From positions 57,632-121,631 of the forward strand of contig JAFDVZ010000002.1 in NCBI GenBank assembly GCA_018268715.1: 64,000 nt of DNA. Direction: 5' to 3'. The position numbers and the translations under genes were made by a program. The stretch is from Acidobacteriota bacterium. Its GTDB lineage: Bacteria > Acidobacteriota > Terriglobia > Bryobacterales > Bryobacteraceae. Positions 1 to 7,681 of this stretch are shown here, piece by piece. Each line of letters starts with the position of its first letter. The first letter of the stretch is position 1. Under the pieces are notes generated by a model, which saw only the letters and a list, made by a program, of their open reading frames with translations, was not told the origin of the DNA and ran no database searches.

Positions 1-858
1 AGACTTCGAGAGCTGGTGGCAGGGCACCTCAACGACGACGGTCTGCCGGTGACGGGCTCGCGCGCAGGAAACGCGGCCGGACGGCGGCACGTCGGGCCTT
101 CGAGCAGGCCCCCCTTATGTGTCGGCCCGGGATTGATGCGTTCCGGGCAGGGGCAGGGGCACCTCAACGACGGCGGTCTGGCCGGTGAGGGCTCGCGCGC
201 GGGAAGTGCGGCCGGACGGCGGCGTCGGGGACCTTCGACCGCGGTTCTCTTTGAGACGGCCTAAGATCGATCCGCTCCAGCGAGGGCGACCCGCAGGAGA
301 ACCTCAACGACGGCGAGTAGCCCAATGAGGGGCTCGCGCGCAGGAAGCGCGGCCGGACGGCGGCTGTTGGGGACCTTGAGATTGATGCGCTCGAGACGGC
401 GAGGCGGCAGGGCGCGCCCATGTCGACGGGCTGGCCGGTGGTGGACTCGCGCGCTGGAAGCCCGCCCGGGCGGCGGCGTGTCGGGCCTTCTAACTAACAG
501 GCCTCCTTTTATGACGGTCTGGGGTTGATGCGCCCCGGACGTTCAAGCGGTAGGGGGCCTGGTAGCGGCTCACTCGCTTGAAGTACGGCCGGGGCAGATC
601 GGGGACGCTCGAACGGCTCCCTTTCTGCCGGCCTTGGCTTGATGCCCTCCGGACGTTGAGGCGACAGACGTGCTGGCCGGTGGTGGCGGTTCGCTCGCAG
701 AAGGTAACGTCCGAACGGCGGGAGGCCGGGCGCTTTCGACGGCTTGCCCAGGCGACGCGCTGGCTGGCGACGGGACTCGCGCCTAGGAAGTAACGGCTGG
801 CCTGCGGCATGCCGGGCTCTTCGACCTTTCGGCAACCCATGCCGTGTGGAGCCTCCAC
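1..858. repeat. array of decayed copies of the rluD-like gene 3' end
   Basis: No intact gene is visible here. The stretch is built of about seven degenerate units of roughly 115-140 bases that resemble, in the same orientation, the 3' end of the pseudouridine synthase gene at 859-1788 (segment about 861-1045). Unit boundaries are marked by variants of GTTGATGCGCTCC near 131, 266, 379, 523, 639 and (in the real gene) 874; a further partial unit begins near 750, and the first unit is cut by the window start. Other recurring blocks are GGCTGGCCGGTGG, GGGCTCGCGCGCAGGAA and GGACCTTCGA. The copies carry frameshifts and indels and are not in one reading frame, so I regard them as noncoding relics. 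The short open frames here are GC-driven. Confidence 0.75.
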
Positions 859-1788
859 TTATGAAAGCCTGGGGTTGACGCGCTCCAGCTCCGCGAGCCA
901 GGAGGTCAGATCCGGCGGCAGTGGAGCCTCCACGACGACTCGCTGGCCGGTGGCGGGGCTCGCGAATCCGATTTGATGGGCGTGCAGGAAGTAGCGGTCC
1001 AGCGGCGGCATCCCCGGAACCTTCGACGGCGCTCCATATAAGGGGTCGCCTACGACCGGGCGTCCGATGCTCGACAGGTGGACGCGGATCTGGTGGGTGC
1101 GGCCCGTGCCGATGCGGATGCGCAGGTAGGTGAACAGCGGGAAGCGGCGCAGCACCTTCCATTCAGTGAGCGCGGAACGGCCTTCGCCGAGCCGGGCCGT
1201 CATGCGGGTGCGATGAACCGGGTCGCGGGTGATGGGGGCGGTGATGCTGCCGGATTCGCCCTCCATGGCGCCGTGCACGACGGTCAGGTACGCCTTTTCG
1301 ACCCGCCGACCGGAAAACTGGGCCGCCAGGGCCTGATGGGCGGCGTCGGTGCGGGCGACCAGCAGGACGCCGCTGGTGAACCGGTCGAGCCGATGCACGA
1401 TGCCGGGGCGGAGTTCGCCGCCGATGCTCGACAGCGAGCCGAAGTGGTGAACCAGGCGGTTGACGAGTGTGCCTTCGTGAACGCCCGCGCCGGCGTGGAC
1501 GGTGACGCCCGCCGGCTTGTTGACCGCGATCACGGCGTCGTCCTCATATAGGATGTCGATGGGGAGATCCTCGGGCGAAGCCTTGAGGGGCGGCGGGTCG
1601 GCGGGTTCGACGTCGACGGTCTCAACGCCTCGCAGAAGGAACGACGCTTTCTGCGGGGACAGGTCGACCAGGACGCGGCCGGATATGATCCAATCCTGTA
1701 TCCGCGACCGGCTGTAGCCGGCTAACTTCTCTTGAATGAATAGATCCAGCCGCTTGCCGCGGTCCGGTTCCTGGGCCCGAAGGTGCAT
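859..1788 (-). CDS. RluA/RluD-family 23S rRNA pseudouridine synthase
   Basis: Isomerises specific uridines in large-subunit rRNA (or other RNA) to pseudouridine; cytoplasmic. The 309-residue product has an S4 RNA-binding domain (about residues 12-60), then the catalytic domain with the family motif HRLDRFTSG at 132-140, in which Asp135 is the expected catalytic aspartate. TGRTHQIRVHL near residue 230 is a second family signature. Length is normal for the family, so this copy should be intact. ATG start at 1788. It is divergent from the HD-GYP gene. Its 3' end is the source, or the surviving member, of the decayed repeats that fill 1-858. Whether it is RluD, RluC or another member cannot be settled from motifs alone. 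Confidence 0.93.
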   Translation of the reverse strand: MHLRAQEPDRGKRLDLFIQEKLAGYSRSRIQDWIISGRVLVDLSPQKASFLLRGVETVDVEPADPPPLKASPEDLPIDILYEDDAVIAVNKPAGVTVHAGAGVHEGTLVNRLVHHFGSLSSIGGELRPGIVHRLDRFTSGVLLVARTDAAHQALAAQFSGRRVEKAYLTVVHGAMEGESGSITAPITRDPVHRTRMTARLGEGRSALTEWKVLRRFPLFTYLRIRIGTGRTHQIRVHLSSIGRPVVGDPLYGAPSKVPGMPPLDRYFLHAHQIGFASPATGQRVVVEAPLPPDLTSWLAELERVNPRLS

Positions 1789-1905
1789 TCGCGCGTGATC
1801 CAGTTCCAGCGTACCCTAGAAAGGTGTCCCGGGACGCCGGTTTGACAGCGGCGCTAAACGTTTTCGGCCGGCGCGCCGATAGTAGAAGCGAGTGTCCGAG
1901 AGAAC

Positions 1906-3018
1906 ATGGCGGTAATCACTGACTCGGATGAATCCTTAATCAAGACCCGGCTGGCGCTGTCCGAGCCGGCGGAGGCGACCGAGCGTATGCGGTCGCTCGA
2001 GTTGTCGCTGTCGTTTGACGATCTGGTGGAGGATCCGGAAGGCCAACCGACGATCCTGGTGGTGGACGAGCTGGAGCTGAACCGGCGGTTGCTGCGCGGG
2101 ATCCTGAAGGCCTCTGACTACAGGATCGTGGAGGCGGGGCGGCCGTCGGAGGCGCTCGAGATCCTGCGGCGCGAGAAGATCGACCTGGTGATCGTCGACC
2201 TGGTGATGCCGGAGCTGAGCGGTCCCGACTTCTGCCGGCAGCTCAAATCGAACCGGCGGACGCAGCTCATCCCGATCCTGATGATGACGAGCGTGCAAGG
2301 CGTGGAGACCGAGGTGGCGGGCATCAGCTCCGGCGCCGATGAATTTCTCATCAAGCCGCTGCATCCGACGGTGGTTCGGGCGCGCATCCGGTCGATGTTG
2401 CGGAACAAGGCCATCGTGGATTCGCTCGAGGAGGCGGAGAACATCCTGTTCACGCTGGCCCAGTCGGTGGAGCAGCGGGACCGTTGCACGGGGCAACATT
2501 GCCAGCGGCTGGCGGCTTACTCGGTGGCGCTGGGCAAGACGCTCGGGGTGTCGCGGAGCGAGTTGCTGGCGCTCTACCGGGGCGGGTTCCTGCACGACAT
2601 CGGCAAGATCGGAATCCCGGACGCCATCCTCTTCAAGAAGGGCTACCTGAACGATGAGGAGTGGTTCGTCATGCGGTCGCATACGACCAAGGGCGAGGAG
2701 ATCTGCAAGCCGATGAAGAGCCTGGCGGCGGTGCTGCCGATCATCCGCAACCACCACGAGCGCTGGGATGGCACGGGGTATCCCGACGGGCTGGCGGGCG
2801 AGCGGATTCCCCTATTGGCGAGGATTCTGCAAACCGCCGACATCTACGACGCGCTGACCACGGAGCGGCCCTACAAACGGGCGTTCACACACTCCGAGGC
2901 CATACGCATGATGGAGGAAGAGGTGGAGCGCGGGTGGCGGGATCCCGAACTGACGCCGCTGTTCACCGAAATCGTGCGCGGCATGGAAGCGGGAGGCGTC
3001 AGCCTGACGGTGGGCTGA
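1906..3018 (+). CDS. response regulator with HD-GYP output domain
   Basis: Predicted two-component response regulator that hydrolyses cyclic di-GMP (RpfG type). Residues about 48-165 form a receiver domain with phospho-acceptor Asp98 (IVDLVMPELSG) and the conserved Lys in FLIKPLHP. After a helical linker, the HD-GYP phosphodiesterase domain shows His230-Asp231 (FLHDIGKIGIP), HHERWDGTGYP with the GYP triad at 291-293, and ADIYDALTTERPYK. All expected metal ligands appear present. The first 45 residues are a nonconserved lead-in. GAGAG six bases before the ATG is a plausible ribosome site. No partner histidine kinase is adjacent, so the input signal is unknown. Confidence 0.93.
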   Translation: MAVITDSDESLIKTRLALSEPAEATERMRSLELSLSFDDLVEDPEGQPTILVVDELELNRRLLRGILKASDYRIVEAGRPSEALEILRREKIDLVIVDLVMPELSGPDFCRQLKSNRRTQLIPILMMTSVQGVETEVAGISSGADEFLIKPLHPTVVRARIRSMLRNKAIVDSLEEAENILFTLAQSVEQRDRCTGQHCQRLAAYSVALGKTLGVSRSELLALYRGGFLHDIGKIGIPDAILFKKGYLNDEEWFVMRSHTTKGEEICKPMKSLAAVLPIIRNHHERWDGTGYPDGLAGERIPLLARILQTADIYDALTTERPYKRAFTHSEAIRMMEEEVERGWRDPELTPLFTEIVRGMEAGGVSLTVG

Positions 3019-3026
3019 GCGGGCTG

Positions 3027-4193
3027 CTACTTGCCCAGGTTCTCGTAGAGCCTGATGTCGCCCGTGGAGGCGCCGATGCAGGCGATGTCGGGACGGCCGT
3101 CGCCGGTGAAATCGCGAATCTTGCAGTCGACGGCGGCGATCTTGTCGTCGAGCGCGCGACGGTCCCACATCTCGCCGCGCTTGTCGAGGGCGTCGTACAG
3201 ATACAGGTGATAGCCCGCGCCGCGGTAGCCCGCCACGATTTCGTCCATCCCGTCGCCATCCACGTCGCCGACCGCCAGGGCGTGGCCGTTCACGAAGGAA
3301 TCATCGATCACTTTGCGGATCCAGCCCGCGGGGGTTTCGCGATAGACCGAAACTTCGTGGCCGTGCCAGGGCTCGATGGCGGCGAGGAATCGCTGCTTGC
3401 CCAAATGTCCCATGGCGACTTCGCTCGATCCGCATTTGGGGCAGGGTTCGGGCGCGCCCTGGGCGATGGCGGTGGAGGGCCAGGCGCCGTCGGGAGACGG
3501 GCGGAACAGGCGCTGGCCGGCGAAGCTGGCGGTGAGGAGCTCCTGGCGGCCGTCGCCGTCCCAATCGGTGGGATAGAGGCCGTGGACGACGCCGCTGAGT
3601 TCATCGGAGGCGAGACGGCGCTTCCACTGGTCGGGCTGGTAGACGTAGATGGGGACGGGCGCTTCGTAGGCGGGCGGAGTGGAGGCGAGGCCGACCATGG
3701 GGGCCATCAGCAGGGTCCGGCGGCCGTGGCCGTCGAGATCGGCGAAACGGACGCGGTGGGCCGAGGGGACGCGGTCGATTTCGGTGAGCTTCCAGGGGTT
3801 ACGGGGGTCGCCGTCGTGGTGTAGCAGGGCGATGACGCCGATGCTCGCGGAGGGCTTGGACTCGAATTTGTAGAGAATGGCGAGTTCGGGGACGCCGTCG
3901 TCGTCGATGTCGGAGTAGTCGACGTTGATGGTGCGGGGGACGTTGGCGACGATCGTGTGACGGCGCCAGGTGGGGTTCTCGTACCAGGCGAGTTCGGAGC
4001 CGCGTTCGTCGATGGCGATCAGGTCGGGGAGACGGTCGCCGTTGAGGTCGACGGCGACGAGCTGATAGCCGAGCTGGAGGCCCGTGGCGATGGTCTTTTC
4101 CCGGAAGCGGGCGGGGCGGCGCTTGGGGGAGACCGCCGCGATAGAGACCGCGGCCAGCAGCAGAGCGCAAATGAGGCGCATGGAAGACAGCAT
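3027..4193 (-). CDS. secreted FG-GAP/VCBS-repeat protein
   Basis: A 388-residue exported protein of unknown role. The N-terminus (MLSSMRLICALLLAAVSIAA) is a signal peptide. The body has repeated calcium-binding-like motifs of the FG-GAP/VCBS type: DLNGDRLPDLIAID, DIDDDGVPELAIL, DWDGDGRQELLTA, DVDGDGMDEIVAG and DFTGDGRPDIACIG, spaced about 50-70 residues, consistent with a beta-propeller. Such propellers are found in surface binding proteins; no enzymatic motif is seen. It ends 8 bases from the stop of the HD-GYP gene (convergent) and starts 22 bases from the divergent triphosphatase gene. Confidence 0.87.
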   Translation of the reverse strand: MLSSMRLICALLLAAVSIAAVSPKRRPARFREKTIATGLQLGYQLVAVDLNGDRLPDLIAIDERGSELAWYENPTWRRHTIVANVPRTINVDYSDIDDDGVPELAILYKFESKPSASIGVIALLHHDGDPRNPWKLTEIDRVPSAHRVRFADLDGHGRRTLLMAPMVGLASTPPAYEAPVPIYVYQPDQWKRRLASDELSGVVHGLYPTDWDGDGRQELLTASFAGQRLFRPSPDGAWPSTAIAQGAPEPCPKCGSSEVAMGHLGKQRFLAAIEPWHGHEVSVYRETPAGWIRKVIDDSFVNGHALAVGDVDGDGMDEIVAGYRGAGYHLYLYDALDKRGEMWDRRALDDKIAAVDCKIRDFTGDGRPDIACIGASTGDIRLYENLGK

Positions 4194-4215
4194 ATACCGT
4201 GCCAGACTGGCTGGT

Positions 4216-4743
4216 ATGCACGTGGCAGCGGGAACGATGAACGCCGGGAAGCTGAAGGGGGCCGAGAGGGCGGTGCGCGCCTATTGGCCGGAGGCCCGGT
4301 TTGAGGGGAGGGCGGTTCCGCATGGGACCGAGGCGCAGCCGATGGGGCGGGAGCAGACCGTGGAGGGCGCGATTGCACGGGCCCGGCTGGCTCGGCGGAT
4401 GGCGGGGGCGGAGGTTGGGCTGGGGATCGAGGGCGGGGCGGTGGAGACGGGGCACGGGATGCTGGTGGAGTTGTGGGCGGCGGCGGTGGGCGAGGACGAT
4501 CGGGCGCATGTCGGGGCAGGTCCGGCGGTGCTGCTGCCGGAGGCTGTCGCGGACCAGGTGCGGGCGGGGCGCGAGCTGGGGCCGGTGGTGGACGCCTGGT
4601 GGGGTTTGAGCGGGCAGAAGCAGGCGGGCGGGGTGATCGCGCTGCTGACCGGCGGCGAGGTGACGCGCATCGAGGTGTGCCGCGCGGCCGTGCTGTGCGC
4701 GCTCGCGCCGATTCGGCACGCGGCGGTGTACGCGTCACGATAG
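4216..4743 (+). CDS. inosine/xanthosine triphosphatase (YjjX family)
   Basis: House-cleaning NTPase that removes noncanonical purine nucleotides (ITP/XTP) from the cytoplasmic pool. The 175-residue product starts MHVAAGTMNAGKLKGAERA, has the P-loop-like substrate segment near the N-terminus typical of the DUF84/YjjX family, then PHGTEAQPMG and the GIEGGA motif around residues 73-80. The ATG at 4216 was chosen over upstream in-frame starts because it gives the usual family length (about 170) and begins exactly at the family's first beta strand; earlier starts would run into the divergent gene. Followed 20 bases later by the Gfo/Idh gene. Confidence 0.85.
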   Translation: MHVAAGTMNAGKLKGAERAVRAYWPEARFEGRAVPHGTEAQPMGREQTVEGAIARARLARRMAGAEVGLGIEGGAVETGHGMLVELWAAAVGEDDRAHVGAGPAVLLPEAVADQVRAGRELGPVVDAWWGLSGQKQAGGVIALLTGGEVTRIEVCRAAVLCALAPIRHAAVYASR

Positions 4744-4763
4744 AATACCGTGAGGTTCACGAT

Positions 4764-6026
4764 ATGAAGACCACTCCTCGACAATCGCGCCGCCAGTTTT
4801 TGACCGGGGCCGCCGGCCTCACCTTCATCCCCAGGCATGTTTTGGGAGCGCCGGGCGTTCCGGCGGCTAGCGACCGCATCACGGTGGGGTTCATCGGCGC
4901 GGGGAATCGCGCGAACCTGCTGATGGATCAGCTTCCGGCGCCGGGGCAGATCGCGGCCGTCGCCGATTGCTACCTGACGCGCGCCGAGGAGGCCGCCGCC
5001 AAGCGCAAGAAAACGTGGGACGTGTACGGCGATTACCGGCGCATTCTGGATCGCAAGGACATCGACGCCGTGGTGGTGGCCACTACCGACCACGGTCGGG
5101 TGATTCCGTCGATTCACGCCTGCCAGGCGGGCAAGGACATTTACGCCGAGAAGCCGCTCACCTTGTACATCGCCGAGGGGCGGGCACTGGTGGAGGCGGC
5201 TCGCAAGTACAAGCGCGTGGTGCAGGTGGGCACGCAGCAGCGCTCCATGGAGATGTGCCAGATTGCGTGCAAGCTGGTGCGGGACGGGGGCCTGGGGAAG
5301 CTGCACCTGGTGCAGACGGTGTGCTATCCGTCCTCGTCGCCGATTCCGGCCAATCTGCCCACCGACCCGAAGCCGGACAAGTTGAACTGGGACATGTGGC
5401 TGGGGCAGGCGCCGATGCATGAGTACAGCAAGAAGCTCCAGTTCAGTTGGATGTCGTGGCGGGAGTTCGCGGGCGGCGAGATGACCAACTGGGGCGCGCA
5501 TGGGCTGGATATGATCCAGATGGCGCTGGGGGCGGATCATACGGGGCCCGTGGAGCTGTGGCCGCTCGAGTGGCCGAAGGGCGCGATCGGGATGCGGTAC
5601 GCCAATGACGTGACGGTCCACATGGAGCTGCCGCCGTCGGGGAACCTGATGGGCGGGGGGCGGTTCATCGGGGAGAAGGGGTCGATCGACATCTGGCGGA
5701 ATAACTTCAAGATCGACGCTGGGGATATGAAGCTGGACCTGCCGCCGCAGGAAGAGATCGATAAGTGGCACGATAAGCGGGCGTTGTGGCAGGCGCAATA
5801 CCACATGGGCTTCTGGCTGGAGTGCATTCCCACCCGCAAGACGCCGAACGCGGACGTCGAGATCGGTCACCGGTCGGTGACGGTGTCGCACCTGGCGAAT
5901 ATCACGCGGCAGTTGAATCGTAAACTGCGCTGGAACCCGGAGACCGAACGCTTCGTCGATGACAAGGACGCGGACCTGCTGGCGAACCGTCCGCGGCGGC
6001 GGGGCTGGGAGCTGCCGGCGATTTGA
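4764..6026 (+). CDS. Tat-exported Gfo/Idh/MocA-family oxidoreductase
   Basis: NAD(P)-dependent oxidoreductase probably acting on a sugar or polyol derivative outside the cytoplasm. The 420-residue product begins with a twin-arginine signal (SRRQFL at residues 8-13, then a hydrophobic stretch). A Rossmann motif (VGFIGAGNRANLL) follows, with the conserved Lys130 in YAEKPLTL and the C-terminal domain containing WREFAGGEMTNWGAHGLDMI, whose His is typical of exported acidobacterial and planctomycete members. Many of these bring their cofactor bound through the Tat route. Start ATG 4764 places the twin arginines at the N-terminus; a much longer frame upstream lacks sense. Substrate is not predictable. 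Confidence 0.9.
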   Translation: MKTTPRQSRRQFLTGAAGLTFIPRHVLGAPGVPAASDRITVGFIGAGNRANLLMDQLPAPGQIAAVADCYLTRAEEAAAKRKKTWDVYGDYRRILDRKDIDAVVVATTDHGRVIPSIHACQAGKDIYAEKPLTLYIAEGRALVEAARKYKRVVQVGTQQRSMEMCQIACKLVRDGGLGKLHLVQTVCYPSSSPIPANLPTDPKPDKLNWDMWLGQAPMHEYSKKLQFSWMSWREFAGGEMTNWGAHGLDMIQMALGADHTGPVELWPLEWPKGAIGMRYANDVTVHMELPPSGNLMGGGRFIGEKGSIDIWRNNFKIDAGDMKLDLPPQEEIDKWHDKRALWQAQYHMGFWLECIPTRKTPNADVEIGHRSVTVSHLANITRQLNRKLRWNPETERFVDDKDADLLANRPRRRGWELPAI

Positions 6027-6119
6027 CGCGAAATTGAAACGCCCGGTAGGCGTCCATCACTACCTGGGTGAGCCGAACTTCAAGCGCAGCCCGGCCAGGC
6101 CGGGATCAGAGTGTCCATA

Positions 6120-6155
6120 ATGGATCACAGACAAGCGATGGACCATAGACAAGCC
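6120..6155 (+). repeat. 18-base tandem duplication at a start codon
   Basis: Two 18-base units lie head to tail at 6120-6137 and 6138-6155, differing at three positions. Each begins with ATG and encodes MDHRQA, so the gene has two equivalent in-frame starts. Confidence 0.85.
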
Positions 6156-6818
6156 GAACGGGAATACGCGGTCGAGCGGTACCTGCTGGGGCAGATGCCG
6201 GAGGCGGAACAGGACCAGTTCGAGGAGCATTTCTTTTCATGCGGGCTATGCGCCGAGGAGATCCGGACCGGATCGGCGTTCGTCGCCAACATGAAGGCCG
6301 TGTTCGACGAGATGGCGCCGGTTCCGTTGCATCCTCGGGTGGAGCGTCCCCGGTGGTGGGAGCCGCTGTTTGCGCGGTGGAATCCGGCGGCGGCGGCGCT
6401 TGCGGCGTGCGGGGTACTGGCGGCGGTGGTGGGGTATCAGAACCTGTACCAACTGCCGGCGCTGCGGGCCCGGGCGGGAGTGGAGCAGACGGCTGTTTCG
6501 GCGATCCCTACGTTCAAGGTCGCCATGGAGCGCGGGGGCGGCGAGGCGTTTACCGTGTCGCGCAGGAGCCAGCGGGTGCGCTTCGACGTGACGCACGATT
6601 GGGATGAAAACTTTCCGTCCTACCTGATTGAAGTCCAGCGTCAGGGCGGCGCGGTGACCGATCGCTTCAGCCTTCCCGGAACCAAGGGCAACGTGGAGGT
6701 GCGGCTGAATGTGTCCGGGATGGCGGCGGGACGGTACACCATCGTCATCAGTGGAGTGAAAGAGGGACAATCCGCGAAGGCGCCGTTGGGTCGCATTCCG
6801 GTTGAGATTACTGAATGA
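6120..6818 (+). CDS. zinc-finger (HxxxCxxC) membrane protein, anti-sigma-like
   Basis: A 232-residue single-pass membrane protein resembling zinc-binding anti-sigma factors. The cytoplasmic N-terminus has the ZAS motif HFFSCGLC (His-x3-Cys-x2-Cys) after AERYL/LLGQMPEAEQDQFEEH, and one membrane segment follows (about residues 87-107, AAAALAACGVLAAVVGY). The outer part (AVSAIPTFKV..RVRFDV..YTIVISGV) looks beta-rich. No sigma factor is next to it, unlike the pair at 47.6 kb. ATG 6120 is preferred, with AGAG eight bases upstream; GTG 6111 and ATG 6138 are possible because the first 36 bases are a tandem duplication. The stop overlaps the next gene by ATGA, indicating coupled translation. Confidence 0.8.
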   Translation: MDHRQAMDHRQAEREYAVERYLLGQMPEAEQDQFEEHFFSCGLCAEEIRTGSAFVANMKAVFDEMAPVPLHPRVERPRWWEPLFARWNPAAAALAACGVLAAVVGYQNLYQLPALRARAGVEQTAVSAIPTFKVAMERGGGEAFTVSRRSQRVRFDVTHDWDENFPSYLIEVQRQGGAVTDRFSLPGTKGNVEVRLNVSGMAAGRYTIVISGVKEGQSAKAPLGRIPVEITE

Positions 6819-7681
6819 ATAATACTCGGGGTTTTCTCTATCACGCCTACGCCCTTGGCATTTCCGGGCGCCTCGGCGATCAGGACATCACGCCGCAGGC
6901 CGCAAGCGCCCTTCCGCCGGCGGGAGGACTGAGTTCGGCGCAGTGGTCGAATTATCAATTGCAGGACCTGGTGAAGTACGACGCGGTTTCCTCGTCCACG
7001 GAGGGGGTGGATCGCGGCGATGAGCATCATGTGACCGCGAAGGCCGCCATCCGGGACCTGCGGGTGGGGAATCTGTTCCGCGGGGATTTGTCGGTGCAGT
7101 TGGACGCGGCTCACGACAGCCGGGCGGAGGCGGCGCCGCGCTTTTCTCTGAATCCGGGGAGCACGTTCTTCAAGAACGTCAGCGTGGCCGGGCGGCCGCT
7201 GAAGCTGACGCCGCTGTTTCCTGGCGAACGGTCGACGACGGCGGGCGTTCGGGACCGGTATGTGGAGACGATGGCCAGAGTGCGGGTTCCGGCGGCGCTC
7301 ACGCCCATGGCGCCCGACCTGGTAGGCGCGGTCCGGCGGGTGTTCGCATGGTTCCGGCATGAGTGCCGGAAGGGCGAGCCGCCGGCCTATAACGACGTCA
7401 CGGTGCTGCCGCTGTTTCGCGTCGAGAATCCGACCGAGGCCGAGAAGTTTATCGTCGAGGGCAATCTGATCCACGTGCCGGGCGCGGGATGGGTGCAACT
7501 GGGCCAGTTGATCCTGCGCAACAATGAGTGGCGCGTGACAATGGTTCAGGTACACCTGGGTGACATCAAGCCGCCATCGATGCCTGGCCCACGGCTCCCC
7601 GGAATTTCCGGAGGATCATCGGGCGGCGGCGTGTCGGGCGGCTCTGTGGGCACCAACGGCGGCCACACGGATCCTCCGTAA
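6815..7681 (+). CDS. unrecognised protein, middle gene of CHAT operon
   Basis: I do not recognise this 288-residue protein. It opens with MNNTRGFLYHAYALGISGRL and no signal peptide or membrane segment is seen. The middle is a mixed, likely beta-rich region (AAIRDLRVGNLFRGDLSVQLDA), followed by a charged section (VETMARVRVP..AWFRHECRKG) and a C-terminal tail of about 35 residues rich in Pro, Gly and Ser (ISGGSSGGGVSGGSVGTNGG). It overlaps the zinc-finger gene by ATGA. Its last 122 bases overlap the start region of the CHAT gene in another frame, so the three genes are very probably co-translated. A regulatory or partner protein for the CHAT lipoprotein is a guess from position only. Confidence 0.7.
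   Translation: MNNTRGFLYHAYALGISGRLGDQDITPQAASALPPAGGLSSAQWSNYQLQDLVKYDAVSSSTEGVDRGDEHHVTAKAAIRDLRVGNLFRGDLSVQLDAAHDSRAEAAPRFSLNPGSTFFKNVSVAGRPLKLTPLFPGERSTTAGVRDRYVETMARVRVPAALTPMAPDLVGAVRRVFAWFRHECRKGEPPAYNDVTVLPLFRVENPTEAEKFIVEGNLIHVPGAGWVQLGQLILRNNEWRVTMVQVHLGDIKPPSMPGPRLPGISGGSSGGGVSGGSVGTNGGHTDPP

Noticed and set aside
1-858. CRISPR array
   Set aside because: Units of 115-140 bases without constant short repeats and unique spacers; they resemble a gene end instead.
509-1162. Long minus-strand frame of 217 residues spanning the array and rluD 3' end
   Set aside because: It runs through the real gene in another frame and through decayed repeats; composition is Arg/Pro-rich, typical of GC-rich shadow frames.
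1842-1847. TTGACA upstream of the HD-GYP gene as a -35 box
   Set aside because: No -10-like hexamer is found 16-18 bases downstream; CGGCCG occupies the position.
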